Part shown: positions 1-8,483 of the stretch, one piece after another | Numbering within the stretch: position 1 is the stretch's first letter | Layout: each line of letters starts with the position of its first letter | NCBI GenBank assembly: GCA_937928165.1 | Contig: CALFVT010000002.1 | Coordinates: 310,001 to 374,000, forward strand | Direction: 5' to 3' | Origin: an uncultured Caulobacterales bacterium | Lineage (GTDB): Bacteria > Pseudomonadota > Alphaproteobacteria > Caulobacterales > Maricaulaceae | DNA: 64,000 nucleotides | The notes under the pieces: generated by a model | What the model was told of the DNA's origin: nothing | Seen by the model: the letters and a program-made list of their open reading frames with translations, nothing else | Databases searched by the model: none | Made by a program: the position numbers and the translations under genes

Positions 1-1
1 T

Positions 2-316
2 GATTTTTATGACGGAGAGCGAGCGCGGCTTAAGGCCTCCCAAGGCTGTGATGAGGTGGTGTTTTTAAACAAAAACCGGCAACTCTGTGAAGGCTCTTTT
101 ACAAGTCTGTTTATTGAAAAAGGCGGGCAGCTTTTTACCCCGCCGCTCAGTGCGGGTCTTTTACCCGGGGTGCTGCGGGCGGTTATGTTGGCGCGCGGAC
201 AGGCGCAGGCCAAGGCTTTGGACTATGATGATCTTTTACAGGCTGATAACATTTATATGGGTAATTCCCTACGCGGCTTAATGCTTGCGCGGCTTTTAAG
301 TCCTGCGCGGCTATAG
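2..316 (+). CDS. Aminotransferase class IV, PabC-like (3' end only)
   Basis: The reading frame is open from the first base and ends at 316, so the 5' part lies outside the window. The visible 104 residues resemble the C-terminal half of fold-type IV PLP enzymes: a stretch like LNKNRQLCEGSFTSLF (substrate/PLP-phosphate contact region), then PPLSAGLLPGVLRAV and a terminal NSLRGLM motif. These are typical of 4-amino-4-deoxychorismate lyase, which makes p-aminobenzoate for folate. In many alphaproteobacteria this domain is fused behind PabB; whether it is here cannot be seen. A branched-chain aminotransferase is less likely given the NSLRG ending. Confidence 0.75.
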   Translation, partial: DFYDGERARLKASQGCDEVVFLNKNRQLCEGSFTSLFIEKGGQLFTPPLSAGLLPGVLRAVMLARGQAQAKALDYDDLLQADNIYMGNSLRGLMLARLLSPARL

Positions 317-442
317 AGGCTATTATTCATACCCTATAATTTGCTCATATATGTAATTTATTTAGTAATTGTCCCGCGCCGCCAAACGAGCACCCGAATA
401 AGTGGACGCCGTAGCGGGGGTTTAAAGCTGGCGGCAGATTTT

Positions 443-468
443 AAGGCGGCCTTTATAGCCGCCTTTTA
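443..468. terminator. Bidirectional hairpin terminator
   Basis: An 8-bp inverted repeat (AAGGCGGC / GCCGCCTT) with a 7-nt loop, followed by TTT on the plus strand. It lies between the converging PabC-like gene and the DUF481 gene, so it could serve both. Confidence 0.6.
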
Positions 469-483
469 AGTTGAGCTTGGGTT

Positions 484-1230
484 TTATTTAAGGGTATAAA
501 CAAGACCAAAGCGCGTGATTGTATCGGTTTTCTCGCGGCCTTCAGGAACATCTGTATGATGGTCAACGCGAAACGAGGCCCGCGCCGCAAGATTTCCAGC
601 AAGGGTCGCCGTAATGCCGACATCATTCCAAATATAAGTATCGCTAGAAGACCATAAAATTTCTGTGTCATTAAAAAACGACACATTATCGTTAAATTTA
701 TAATCAAAATCAGAAGAGGCCCGTAACGCGATTTCATTCTCTGTAACGGGTGCGGGTAGAAAATTTGGTAGGACAGGGCCTTGCGTTTCTTGGGAGCGGA
801 AACCTGCGCCGCCTTCAACGTCCCATGTAACGCTATCGGAGACAATGGCTTTATATCCAAGGCCGCCGCCGGCGAAATAGCCCTCTTGGAAAGCGCCAAA
901 ATCATCGCTGAAATAATCAGCATTACCAAAAATATAAACGCGGTCAGTGAGGTTGCGGTCAAGTTGATAACCGATTTGGTAGCGGCGGCGATTTACTTCG
1001 CCGTTTGCACGGCCAAGGTCGCCTAAGGCGTCAAACTTATGACGCCATGTACCAGTGTCTTTTTCAAGCTTAAGCCCCAGACCAATATCTGTTGTTTCCG
1101 TGTTACCCGTTGTAACGGCACCGGTAAGAGACGATTCGCCGCTCCACCCTTGCCAAAAGCCGGTTTGGGCCTGCGCTGATGTCGCCGTGAGTACAAAAGC
1201 ACAAGCGGTGATAAGATAGGTTTTTTTCAT
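484..1230 (-). CDS. DUF481 family outer-membrane protein
   Basis: A 248-residue exported protein. The start at 1230 (MKKTYLITACAF) is chosen over an upstream in-frame start because a good GGAGAG ribosome site sits just before it and a signal peptide ending at AQAQ follows. The mature part is rich in alternating beta-strand patterns and ends in TRFGLVYTLK, a typical outer-membrane barrel end. The sequence around TTGNTETTDIGLGLKL matches DUF481 (YdiY-like) proteins, predicted salt-induced or general barrel proteins of unknown substrate. It is a single gene, divergent from the desaturase gene, with a 269-bp shared upstream region. Confidence 0.8.
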   Translation of the reverse strand: MKKTYLITACAFVLTATSAQAQTGFWQGWSGESSLTGAVTTGNTETTDIGLGLKLEKDTGTWRHKFDALGDLGRANGEVNRRRYQIGYQLDRNLTDRVYIFGNADYFSDDFGAFQEGYFAGGGLGYKAIVSDSVTWDVEGGAGFRSQETQGPVLPNFLPAPVTENEIALRASSDFDYKFNDNVSFFNDTEILWSSSDTYIWNDVGITATLAGNLAARASFRVDHHTDVPEGREKTDTITRFGLVYTLK

Positions 1231-1499
1231 TATACTCTCCATAAGATTTAAGGGGCTATAAACCATGAAATCTATATGAAAAATGAACAGATAATCGCTT
1301 TATAGGGCGGGCTGACTCTTTCTCTCGATTTTAATATGATACGTGTTATGGTTGTTTCGGTCATCAAGCTTTTTCATTCCACATCTAAAGTTTGATGGCC
1401 GCTTTTATTTAGCGATTAAATAACAGTTAGGCTTTGTATTTTCCTTTGACCTTTGCGGTGAAATCAGGTGATTAGGAGGGAGATTCATAAGAGGCCTAT

Positions 1500-2393
1500 A
1501 TGCGTATCCCCCGCTCTGTTGCAATTCCTAAAACCTTTAAAAGCTTTAGTTGGGGGACGGCCTTTGCAGCCTTTATATACCCGGCCCTTGGGGTTGCCGT
1601 TGTCATTACTATGGTCGTGTTGGGTGTGGTTTTAAGGGATATAGAGCTTCGCGGCTATTACGTGCCTTTGGCGCTGGGAATGGTTGTTTTATCCATTATT
1701 ATTTGTAATGGCGGCATCGGCCCGCTTCACCGAATAATGCAGCACAGAGCCGGCACATTAAGTACGCCTGCGCAAATTATCACAATGATAAATCTGATGA
1801 TTGCCATGCAGGGCACAGTGCGTGAATGGGTGAATTATCACAGTCAACATCACCGTTTTGCCGATCAGGCCGGGGACCCCCATAATCCCTTTGAGAGTAA
1901 AGCATGGGCTTGGGTGGGTTGGATTTTATTTCGTGATGAAAAGGATGGTCGCCGGCCCATGGCGATGTGGCTAAAACAAAGTCCTGTAATTGTATGGATG
2001 GACCGATTTTATCATGAAATTTCCATTTTTATCCATCTTATTGTGCCAGCGGTTATATATTTGGCCGTATGGGCGGCGGGCGGCTCATTGATTTTAACAG
2101 GTATCCTGCACGGCTCTTTTGTGATTGGGCGGGCTTTGCAATTTCATGCTACGAATTACGGAATTAACGTGCTTGGCCACCTTAAAACACCGAAATGGGC
2201 AGATTACGCAATGGCGCTGTTAACGGGTGGTGAAGCCTTTCATGACCATCATCATGATGAGCCGCAAAGCGCGCTTCATCTCCCCCGCAAAGGGTTTTGG
2301 AACCGGGTTTTTGATTATAACGGCACCTTGCTTTTGATTTATGAAAAACTAGGTTGGCTTAAAGATGCAAAAATATCGCCCCGTTTCGCATAA
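1500..2393 (+). CDS. Membrane fatty acid desaturase (acyl-CoA delta-9 type)
   Basis: A 297-residue polytopic membrane protein with the three histidine clusters of the di-iron desaturases: HRIMQHR (about residue 79), HSQHHRFAD (about 118) and HDHHHDEP (about 248). Hydrophobic spans lie near residues 20-70 and 175-220. It probably introduces a double bond into a saturated acyl chain, adjusting membrane fluidity. The length is slightly short for the family, but all clusters are intact. Purine-rich AGGAGGG lies about 20 nt upstream and AGAGG closer in. It appears monocistronic. Confidence 0.88.
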   Translation: MRIPRSVAIPKTFKSFSWGTAFAAFIYPALGVAVVITMVVLGVVLRDIELRGYYVPLALGMVVLSIIICNGGIGPLHRIMQHRAGTLSTPAQIITMINLMIAMQGTVREWVNYHSQHHRFADQAGDPHNPFESKAWAWVGWILFRDEKDGRRPMAMWLKQSPVIVWMDRFYHEISIFIHLIVPAVIYLAVWAAGGSLILTGILHGSFVIGRALQFHATNYGINVLGHLKTPKWADYAMALLTGGEAFHDHHHDEPQSALHLPRKGFWNRVFDYNGTLLLIYEKLGWLKDAKISPRFA

Positions 2394-2417
2394 ATAGACA
2401 GTTTTGCCTAAATAAGC

Positions 2418-2855
2418 TTATGGGGCTTTGAAAACCCAAAACCGGTTTAGAGAAAAAGTTACCATCGGCACCAACATGACGGCGATAATCAAGGTGATGT
2501 GAAAAGACAGCCCTCCTTTTTCCGTTAAAATCCAGACGATAACTTGACTGAGTGCGAGCCCTGTTAAGGACACAACGGCAGATTTCATGAAAGATGTTTT
2601 GTGATCAGTTGCCGCTTGAAATACCCAAAAGTAATTTCCGATATATGTGGCGTTAAAGGCTATACAAAATGCAATAAAATTCGCCCAAAGCGGGGTGAAG
2701 CCGAAAATATGATGAGTGAATAGGGCGGCGATATAGTGAATAATTGTCGCGAGTCCGCCAATAATAATAAAGCGAAATATGTCCATATGGCGGCGGTAAA
2801 TCTTTTGTGCAAAATCTGGTAATATGCGCAAAATATGGTTTTCAACCCGGGTCAT
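2418..2855 (-). CDS. GtrA family membrane protein
   Basis: A 145-residue protein with four predicted membrane helices. The first reads FIIIGGLATIIHYIAAL, and NATYIGNYFWVF followed by a C-terminal SLNRFWVF is typical of the GtrA/DPMS family. Family members are thought to help move undecaprenyl-linked sugars across the inner membrane or to assist cell-surface glycosylation. No gtrB-type glycosyltransferase is adjacent, so the partner is unknown. It converges on the desaturase gene with a 24-bp gap. Confidence 0.82.
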   Translation of the reverse strand: MTRVENHILRILPDFAQKIYRRHMDIFRFIIIGGLATIIHYIAALFTHHIFGFTPLWANFIAFCIAFNATYIGNYFWVFQAATDHKTSFMKSAVVSLTGLALSQVIVWILTEKGGLSFHITLIIAVMLVPMVTFSLNRFWVFKAP

Positions 2856-2941
2856 GATTATGTTTTACCATAAGGGCGTAAAGGGAAGGTTAGCGCTCCC
2901 TCTTAAACATAAGAGATTATTGATACGATAAGATAGAGGGT

Positions 2942-3652
2942 TTAACCCGCGCAGCCTTTTATTAAGGCTGCGCGGGGCCATAGCTGAACCTCTTGATTAT
3001 CCAGAGCAATAGCGACGGGGTTTTGCGGTAGATCAGGGCCAAATCCATATTTAACAGCTGCGATAGCTGTGGGTTTGCTCTGAAGCGCTACCGCGCTGGT
3101 TGCGAGTTCAAGGCCTGTCTGCGTAAAGAGTACCGGGCCAAGAGGAGAAAAGGCACTGCGCTGTAAAGTTGTCGGCGCAATTTCTGATGGGGTTTCACGG
3201 TTTATAAAGCTAAGCTGCCCACCCTCAGTGATTTTATAGCGAAGTAATTCCGAGGCTTGGCCTGCGCCTCTATATAAAAGCAGGGTTTCGCCAAAAGCCG
3301 ACACAAGCCGGGCAGGTTGATCTAAATGAAATAATTGCTTGCCTGTGTGCGAATGGATTGAGACGCCGTCGACCCCGTGGGCTAAGGCAAGATAAGCCGT
3401 TATAGGCGTTGATTTAAGGGCGAGAAAACTTGCGCTTGTTACTGGGTATGAGGCTTTGAAGCTAAGTTTTGCACAGGCTTGGTCGATTTGTAACTTAGCC
3501 TTGATCTCGCCGGACTTTTGTGCCGCTTGGCTATGTTGAAGCTCGGCCTCGCTGGCATTTTTAGCTCCAAAGCGATGAAAGCCATAGCTTAATATTATAA
3601 TGATCAGCGCCGCTGTAAGAGAAAACTTTAAGTGTTTTGAGGTGATATTCAT
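2942..3652 (-). CDS. Membrane-anchored protein of unknown function
   Basis: A 236-residue protein I do not recognise. It has one N-terminal hydrophobic segment (about residues 10-26) followed by an extracytoplasmic region containing two short alternating beta-like stretches, suggestive of a small propeller fragment. It starts one base after the stop of the hydrolase gene, so it is the third cistron of a LysR-hydrolase-unknown operon and is probably translationally coupled. Two cysteines (one near residue 59, one at the extreme C-terminus) could form a disulfide in the periplasm. Confidence 0.6.
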   Translation of the reverse strand: MNITSKHLKFSLTAALIIIILSYGFHRFGAKNASEAELQHSQAAQKSGEIKAKLQIDQACAKLSFKASYPVTSASFLALKSTPITAYLALAHGVDGVSIHSHTGKQLFHLDQPARLVSAFGETLLLYRGAGQASELLRYKITEGGQLSFINRETPSEIAPTTLQRSAFSPLGPVLFTQTGLELATSAVALQSKPTAIAAVKYGFGPDLPQNPVAIALDNQEVQLWPRAALIKGCAG

Positions 3653-3653
3653 A

Positions 3654-4610
3654 TTATTTCAACGCTTCTAATACGTTTGGCAGAAAGGCATGTGAGCGTT
3701 CAAAGACGAGGGGCCCTGATGTTTCGAGCTTAATCAACGGCAGGGCGCCGCTTATCATGGACTGGATAGCGGTCATAGATTTTTGCCCAAAGACTGGATC
3801 TTGAAGCCCGGCTATACATGCAGCTTTCCCTTTCCAGCCACTTTGTAGAAAAGCCATTGACTTGGCTGTAATGGTAGAAATAGGGCAAGCATTGCAATGG
3901 GGTAAAAGATTGGGAAACCGCCGTACTGCGGCTTTAAATTTTGGTGTTGGAAAAGGAGCTTCATAGGCGGTTAATTCTGAGGGGCTTAACATATCATTAT
4001 TGGCCTTTAAGCTTTTTCCAATTTCAGGGTTGCTTTGTGCATTATGCATGGTGCGCCATAAATGAAAGCCCGGCCAAACGTCATCTTTCGACGTATAAAA
4101 CGCCATATTGCCTAAGATTAGGCGGCTAATTTTCTGCGGTAAGTCTATGGCAAGGCTTGCTCCAATCCAGCCCCCCCAATCGAATCCGGCAACGTAAATA
4201 TCTTCAAGGCCTAAGTGTTCAATTAGGGCAAGGATTGAATCACGATGAAATTCAAAACTATAATCATTATCGTTAATAAGCTTATCAGAGCGGCCAAAGC
4301 CGTAAAAATCGGGAATGATGACGCGGAAAGAATGGCTTAGAAAATATGAAATAGCCTTGCGGTAGCTATAACCCCATGTTTTCTGGCCGTGTAAACATAT
4401 AATCGTTCTAAGTGCATCACGTTTGCCAATATCGACATAATGTAGCCTAAGCCCTTCAAAGCGCGGAAGTGTATCAACATAGCTCGGCGGATAATTCCAA
4501 TCCTTGAGGTCTTGAAACTGCGTGTCTGATGTACGAAGCGATAGCCTTCTTAAAGTCGTCTGCGGCAATGCGCCAATAGAAGGCTTTGAGGTCGTTTGAT
4601 TAGGGTGCAT
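3654..4610 (-). CDS. Alpha/beta hydrolase, haloalkane-dehalogenase-like
   Basis: A 318-residue alpha/beta hydrolase closest to haloalkane dehalogenases and related epoxide hydrolases. Visible motifs are the oxyanion region HGQKTW, PDFYGFGRSDK, and the nucleophile elbow FDWGGWIG with Asp as nucleophile, as in dehalogenases. A GLQDPVFG stretch matches the acid-residue region. Where the family has a GHF-type catalytic histidine, this protein reads SGPLVFE: proline replaces the expected histidine, although another histidine lies eight residues on (RSHAF). Activity is therefore doubtful or altered. It overlaps the end of the LysR gene by 11 bp. Confidence 0.78.
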   Translation of the reverse strand: MHPNQTTSKPSIGALPQTTLRRLSLRTSDTQFQDLKDWNYPPSYVDTLPRFEGLRLHYVDIGKRDALRTIICLHGQKTWGYSYRKAISYFLSHSFRVIIPDFYGFGRSDKLINDNDYSFEFHRDSILALIEHLGLEDIYVAGFDWGGWIGASLAIDLPQKISRLILGNMAFYTSKDDVWPGFHLWRTMHNAQSNPEIGKSLKANNDMLSPSELTAYEAPFPTPKFKAAVRRFPNLLPHCNACPISTITAKSMAFLQSGWKGKAACIAGLQDPVFGQKSMTAIQSMISGALPLIKLETSGPLVFERSHAFLPNVLEALK

Positions 4611-5484
4611 GAAAAGCTTTTGTGTGTTGGATGATTATATCGTGAAGGCATTGTGCAGATGCGGACAAATCCCGGTCTGTAAGATAAGCGAGATTAAACG
4701 TACGGGTCAAGGGAAGGTCGTGAAGTGTTCGAGCTTCCAAATCATGGGTTATAAGGGATTTTGGAACTATCGACACCCCAAGTCCAGACTTGATCATGTG
4801 CATGGCGATGGCGTCTTGATTCGTTGAGAGGCGAATTTTAACGGCGGCACCAGCCGCATGTAAGTTCTTGTCGATCTGATCATTTTGCTCACAATGGGTT
4901 CTGTAGACATAATTGACGCCGTTCAGGTCGTTTACACATATACGGTCTTGTTGCAGTAAGTCGTGATTTTTAGGAAGAGCAAGAACATAATCTTCATTAA
5001 ATAATGGGGTTAGTGAAAACCGGTCAATATCCCCATGCGCATTAATGATTATAGCGAGTTCAAGCGCGCCCTCCCTAAGCTGCGTTTTCAATATATCTTG
5101 GGAATGCATACAAAGAGATATTTCAATCCCTGGCGCTTTGCGCTGTAAAGATTCAACGAGTTGTAAAAAAGCCTGGCGTCCAATCGTGCTGATAATACCT
5201 AAAGCATGTATCGTGTGGTCGAGATTATTAAATAAGCGTGCTTGGGCCGTAATATCGGATTTAAGTTCATGTAAAGCCCGGAACTTACCCATTAAGTGAT
5301 AGCCCAAATCCGTGAGCTTCATTGGCCGAGATTGCCGATTGAACAGCTCCCCGCCAAGCTCATATTCTAAAAGTTTCAAGGCTTTCGTCAAAGCAGGCTG
5401 GGTGACATTGCAGCTTTCTGCGGCGCGGGTAAAGTTTAAGGTTTCGCATGTGGCTAGGAAATATCTAACCTGTTGCAGCTCCAT
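4600..5484 (-). CDS. LysR-family transcriptional regulator
   Basis: A 294-residue LysR-type regulator. The start at 5484 gives the classical N-terminus MELQQVRYFL with an AAGGA ribosome site; a longer in-frame extension to 5553 lacks support. The winged helix-turn-helix occupies residues 1-60 (NFTRAAESCNVTQPALTKAL), followed by a substrate-binding domain. It is the first gene of a three-gene operon with a hydrolase, which is unusual because LysR genes are more often divergent from their targets. A symmetric candidate operator lies 75-93 bp upstream, so autoregulation is likely. Confidence 0.9.
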   Translation of the reverse strand: MELQQVRYFLATCETLNFTRAAESCNVTQPALTKALKLLEYELGGELFNRQSRPMKLTDLGYHLMGKFRALHELKSDITAQARLFNNLDHTIHALGIISTIGRQAFLQLVESLQRKAPGIEISLCMHSQDILKTQLREGALELAIIINAHGDIDRFSLTPLFNEDYVLALPKNHDLLQQDRICVNDLNGVNYVYRTHCEQNDQIDKNLHAAGAAVKIRLSTNQDAIAMHMIKSGLGVSIVPKSLITHDLEARTLHDLPLTRTFNLAYLTDRDLSASAQCLHDIIIQHTKAFHAP

Positions 5485-5558
5485 TGCGGATCCTTTTAAC
5501 TGATTGCGGGTAAACATGCGGATGTAAACGCATGTATGGCAGATTTCATTCATGTTTG

Positions 5559-5577
5559 CTATAGTAAGTTTCTATAG
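5559..5577. promoter_or_regulatory. Candidate LysR operator (T-N11-A type)
   Basis: CTATAG-7 nt-CTATAG forms a perfect inverted repeat containing the TATAG-N7-CTATA symmetry expected of LysR-type binding boxes. It sits in the 253-bp region between the lysR gene and the divergent hemA gene, nearer lysR. It could control the operon and conceivably hemA. Confidence 0.55.
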
Positions 5578-5737
5578 TCCTGCCTATATCGCAACACACT
5601 TATGGTTATCGTTCGTATAACAAAAAACTATTGTTGTCGCCTTCATCTTCTTCTTATCATTAAATCTATATGTTTGCCTCAATGGCGGGCTTAACAGGTG
5701 TTTTGGGGCTTTAAAGACTTAGTAGGGGGTTATTGCG

Positions 5738-7033
5738 TTGCAAAAAATTGGTCAAGATGATCCTGCTCGAGCTTTAAAGGCTTTGCGCCTCAGGGGGGAG
5801 TATAGAAATTTTGCGATCTTACGGCGCGATCCCGGCGCCCCTACACAGGCTGGGTTTTACGGTTATGCGGGCCTAAGTGCGGATGCAGATGCGGATATGA
5901 TCGCGGGCCGAGGTGAAGCGGCGGAAACGGCGCCGCGCCATTTATCTGTTTGGTGTTCAAATGACTATCTTGGTATGTCGCGCCATCCGGCTGTACTGGG
6001 CGCGATGAAAGAAGCTTTAGATCGTTGCGGCGCGGGGGCTGGGGGTACGCGCAATATCTCGGGCACGAATATATATCATGTTGCCCTGGAGCAGGAATTG
6101 GCCGATCTTCACGGTAAAGAAGCCGCCTTAATTTTCACATCGGGCTATAATGCAAATCAAGCCGCTTTGGGGGTCTTAGGACGATATCTTGACAAGGCTA
6201 TTATATTTTCTGATGAGCTTAATCATGCGTCTATGATTGCCGGAATACGCACGTCTCGCGCCCAATGCCAGGTCTGGCGTCATAATGATTTGACGCATTT
6301 ACGTGAGCTCTTAGAGGGTGCGCCTAAGGATCATGCCCGCATTATCGCCTTCGAGAGTGTCTATTCTATGGATGGGGATATTGGGCCGATCACGGATGTG
6401 TGCGATTTGGCCGATGAATTTGGAGCTTATGTTTATTTAGATGAAGTTCATGCGGTTGGTATGTATGGCCCGCAGGGTGCGGGGGTTGCGGCCGAGCGAA
6501 GTCAAGCTGCCCGTGTTGATATCATACAAGGCACGCTCGGAAAAGCATTTGGCATTCAAGGTGGTTATATTGCAGGGTCCCGTATATTGATTGATCTTGT
6601 TAGGTGTTTTGCGGCGGACTTCATTTTTTCAACAGCGCTGTCGCCCGTATTAGCCGCAGGCGCGCTGGCCAGTATTCGCCATTTGCGCCAAAGTGAGGCC
6701 GAGCGTGAAGCTCAGAAGTATTCAGTCGACCTTGTGAAAACAACCTTTAAGGCGCGGTCTATTCCTTTTATCGATCATAACAGCCACATTGTTCCTGTTA
6801 TTGTAAAGGGCGCCGCAAATTGCGTGGCGGCGGCGCGGGGCTTAATGTCTGATTGGGATATTTATGTGCAGCCGATTGTTTATCCAACGGTGCCGCGTGG
6901 GGTAGAAAGATTGCGTTTGACGCCGTCTCCCCAGCATAGCCCCGAATCAGTCGCTAATTTAACGCGAGCTTTGACTCATGTGTTAAGTACAAGCGAGGAG
7001 CGGGCCTCTGCTGAGGTGGCCCATACGGGGTGA
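5738..7033 (+). CDS. hemA: 5-aminolevulinate synthase
   Basis: A 431-residue PLP enzyme that condenses glycine and succinyl-CoA to 5-aminolevulinate, the first step of haem synthesis in alphaproteobacteria. Diagnostic stretches are VWCSNDYLGM, GTRNISGTNIYHV, ESVYSMDGDIGP and YLDEVHAVGMYGPQG, with the PLP lysine at K269 in GTLGKAFG. The start must be TTG at 5738: a stop lies in frame at 5723, an AGGGGG ribosome site ends 8 nt before the TTG, and the first in-frame ATG would remove the conserved N-terminus. The TTG start may limit expression. The enzyme lies directly upstream of three haem-protein genes. Confidence 0.95.
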   Translation: MQKIGQDDPARALKALRLRGEYRNFAILRRDPGAPTQAGFYGYAGLSADADADMIAGRGEAAETAPRHLSVWCSNDYLGMSRHPAVLGAMKEALDRCGAGAGGTRNISGTNIYHVALEQELADLHGKEAALIFTSGYNANQAALGVLGRYLDKAIIFSDELNHASMIAGIRTSRAQCQVWRHNDLTHLRELLEGAPKDHARIIAFESVYSMDGDIGPITDVCDLADEFGAYVYLDEVHAVGMYGPQGAGVAAERSQAARVDIIQGTLGKAFGIQGGYIAGSRILIDLVRCFAADFIFSTALSPVLAAGALASIRHLRQSEAEREAQKYSVDLVKTTFKARSIPFIDHNSHIVPVIVKGAANCVAAARGLMSDWDIYVQPIVYPTVPRGVERLRLTPSPQHSPESVANLTRALTHVLSTSEERASAEVAHTG

Positions 7034-7190
7034 GACGAGTGTTTTAGAGACTAAAGGCCCAAAATTAACCAGTATAACCATATGTTATTGTAGCAATCAC
7101 TATATTCTATTGGCGGATTTGGAGGAATGGGGGCATAGATACCTTATATGTAACGGCGAGGTCGCCCTTTTAATCTTTGTGGAGGAACAC

Positions 7191-7799
7191 ATGAGAACAT
7201 TAACGTATTTAATTACGGGCGCTTTTGCCGCATCTGTCTTAGCTGCTTGCGGCGGATCTGCTGAAGCAACTAAATCCGTCGACGCCGTGCCAGCTGTATT
7301 TACAGACTCGGGTGCTGTAAAAATCCCCCAGAATTACCGTGAGTGGGTTTATGTTGGAACGCCTTTAACGCCTAATGCCCTTAACGGCGGCGCTGCGCCT
7401 TTCCCTGAATTTCATAATGTCTATGTTGAGACGAATGCCTATAAGCACTTCGAGCGCACAGGCAAATGGGCTGAGGGCACGCAGATCGTAAAAGAATTGG
7501 TATCTGTACGTGAAAATAATAACGACCCAGAAACTGGCGCGTCTGCTGAAGTTAGCGGACTGGGTTATATGATGGGTGAGTTTATTGGTCTTGAACTTAC
7601 AGTCAAAGATAATGATCGTTTTGGCGATCAGCCAGGCGGTTGGGCTTATTTCAGTTTTGGTCACAAGCCAGAGCCATATAATACAACGGCTGAGGCTTTC
7701 CCATCCGAAGCGTGTAATGCCTGTCATGAAACAAATGCAGAAACTGATTTTGTCTTTTCACAGTTCTATCCCGTCATACGGGCCGCTAACGGAACATAA
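7191..7799 (+). CDS. Cytochrome P460 family lipoprotein (paralogue 1)
   Basis: A 202-residue lipoprotein. The start at 7191 has GGAGG just upstream; the lipobox is LAAC near residue 19. The C-terminal part is a cytochrome P460 domain: GGWAYFSFG, then the haem-binding C175-N-A-C-H179 and the terminal QFYPV. Family members are periplasmic c-haem proteins that oxidise hydroxylamine (P460) or bind NO (c'-beta). It retains a lysine in RTGKWAEG, the position where paralogue 2 also has lysine. It is the first of three consecutive P460 genes, 4 bp before the next. Confidence 0.85.
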   Translation: MRTLTYLITGAFAASVLAACGGSAEATKSVDAVPAVFTDSGAVKIPQNYREWVYVGTPLTPNALNGGAAPFPEFHNVYVETNAYKHFERTGKWAEGTQIVKELVSVRENNNDPETGASAEVSGLGYMMGEFIGLELTVKDNDRFGDQPGGWAYFSFGHKPEPYNTTAEAFPSEACNACHETNAETDFVFSQFYPVIRAANGT

Positions 7800-7803
7800 A
7801 TCT

Positions 7804-8451
7804 ATGCGACATAAAATTGCCAGCGGCACTCTAATGGCGCTGGCCGCTTTGTCTCTTATGGCTTGCGGTCAAAACGCGGCTGATACGAAATCTGACAATC
7901 AATCACGCTCTGATACGGCTTCAAGTCGTGTTCAATCGAGTGCTGACGCGCAGCCAGCAGCACAAAATGCGGCATTTTCACCTTATGTCGATGCTCAGGG
8001 TAATATTTCTCGGCCTACAGACTTTCTGACGGGCGAAAACTGGACGCATCTGGGCTCTTGGGGCGTTGTAAACCCTAATGGTGAGGGAAACGGCATTCAT
8101 AATGTTTACACAACATATGACGTTGTGAAAGCTTATCGCGAGACGGGGAAGTTTCCTGACGGAGCCGTTTTGGTCAAAGAAGTTAAAGGGGCACATGCTG
8201 CCGATTTAACCACAGGCCGCGCCCATTGGGGGAGTGATAATGCCGTTTGGTTTGTCTCTATAAAAGATAGCACAGACCGGTTTCCAAATAACCCTTTATG
8301 GGGCGAAGGTTGGGGCTGGGCCCTATTTGAAGCGGGCAATCCTGCCAAACAAGTTGCTAAAGACTACAAAGCCGACTGCCTCGGCTGTCATGTTCCGGCA
8401 AAGGATACGGATTGGATGTATGTTCAAGCCTATCCCGTATTGACCGAATAA
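7804..8451 (+). CDS. Cytochrome P460 family lipoprotein (paralogue 2)
   Basis: A 215-residue lipoprotein (lipobox LMAC near residue 20) with a Ser/Asp/Gln-rich linker and then a P460 domain beginning FSPYVDAQGNISRP. The haem motif is C192-L-G-C-H196, and WGWALFEAG and AYPVL match the P460 ending. It is much closer to paralogue 3 than to paralogue 1: the block from FSPYVD to YPVL aligns almost without gaps. The lysine in ETGKFPDG is present. It is probably co-transcribed with its neighbours (gaps of 4 and 32 bp). Confidence 0.87.
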   Translation: MRHKIASGTLMALAALSLMACGQNAADTKSDNQSRSDTASSRVQSSADAQPAAQNAAFSPYVDAQGNISRPTDFLTGENWTHLGSWGVVNPNGEGNGIHNVYTTYDVVKAYRETGKFPDGAVLVKEVKGAHAADLTTGRAHWGSDNAVWFVSIKDSTDRFPNNPLWGEGWGWALFEAGNPAKQVAKDYKADCLGCHVPAKDTDWMYVQAYPVLTE

Positions 8452-8483
8452 TTGGCCCTATTGCTTTAACGAATGAGATTAAA

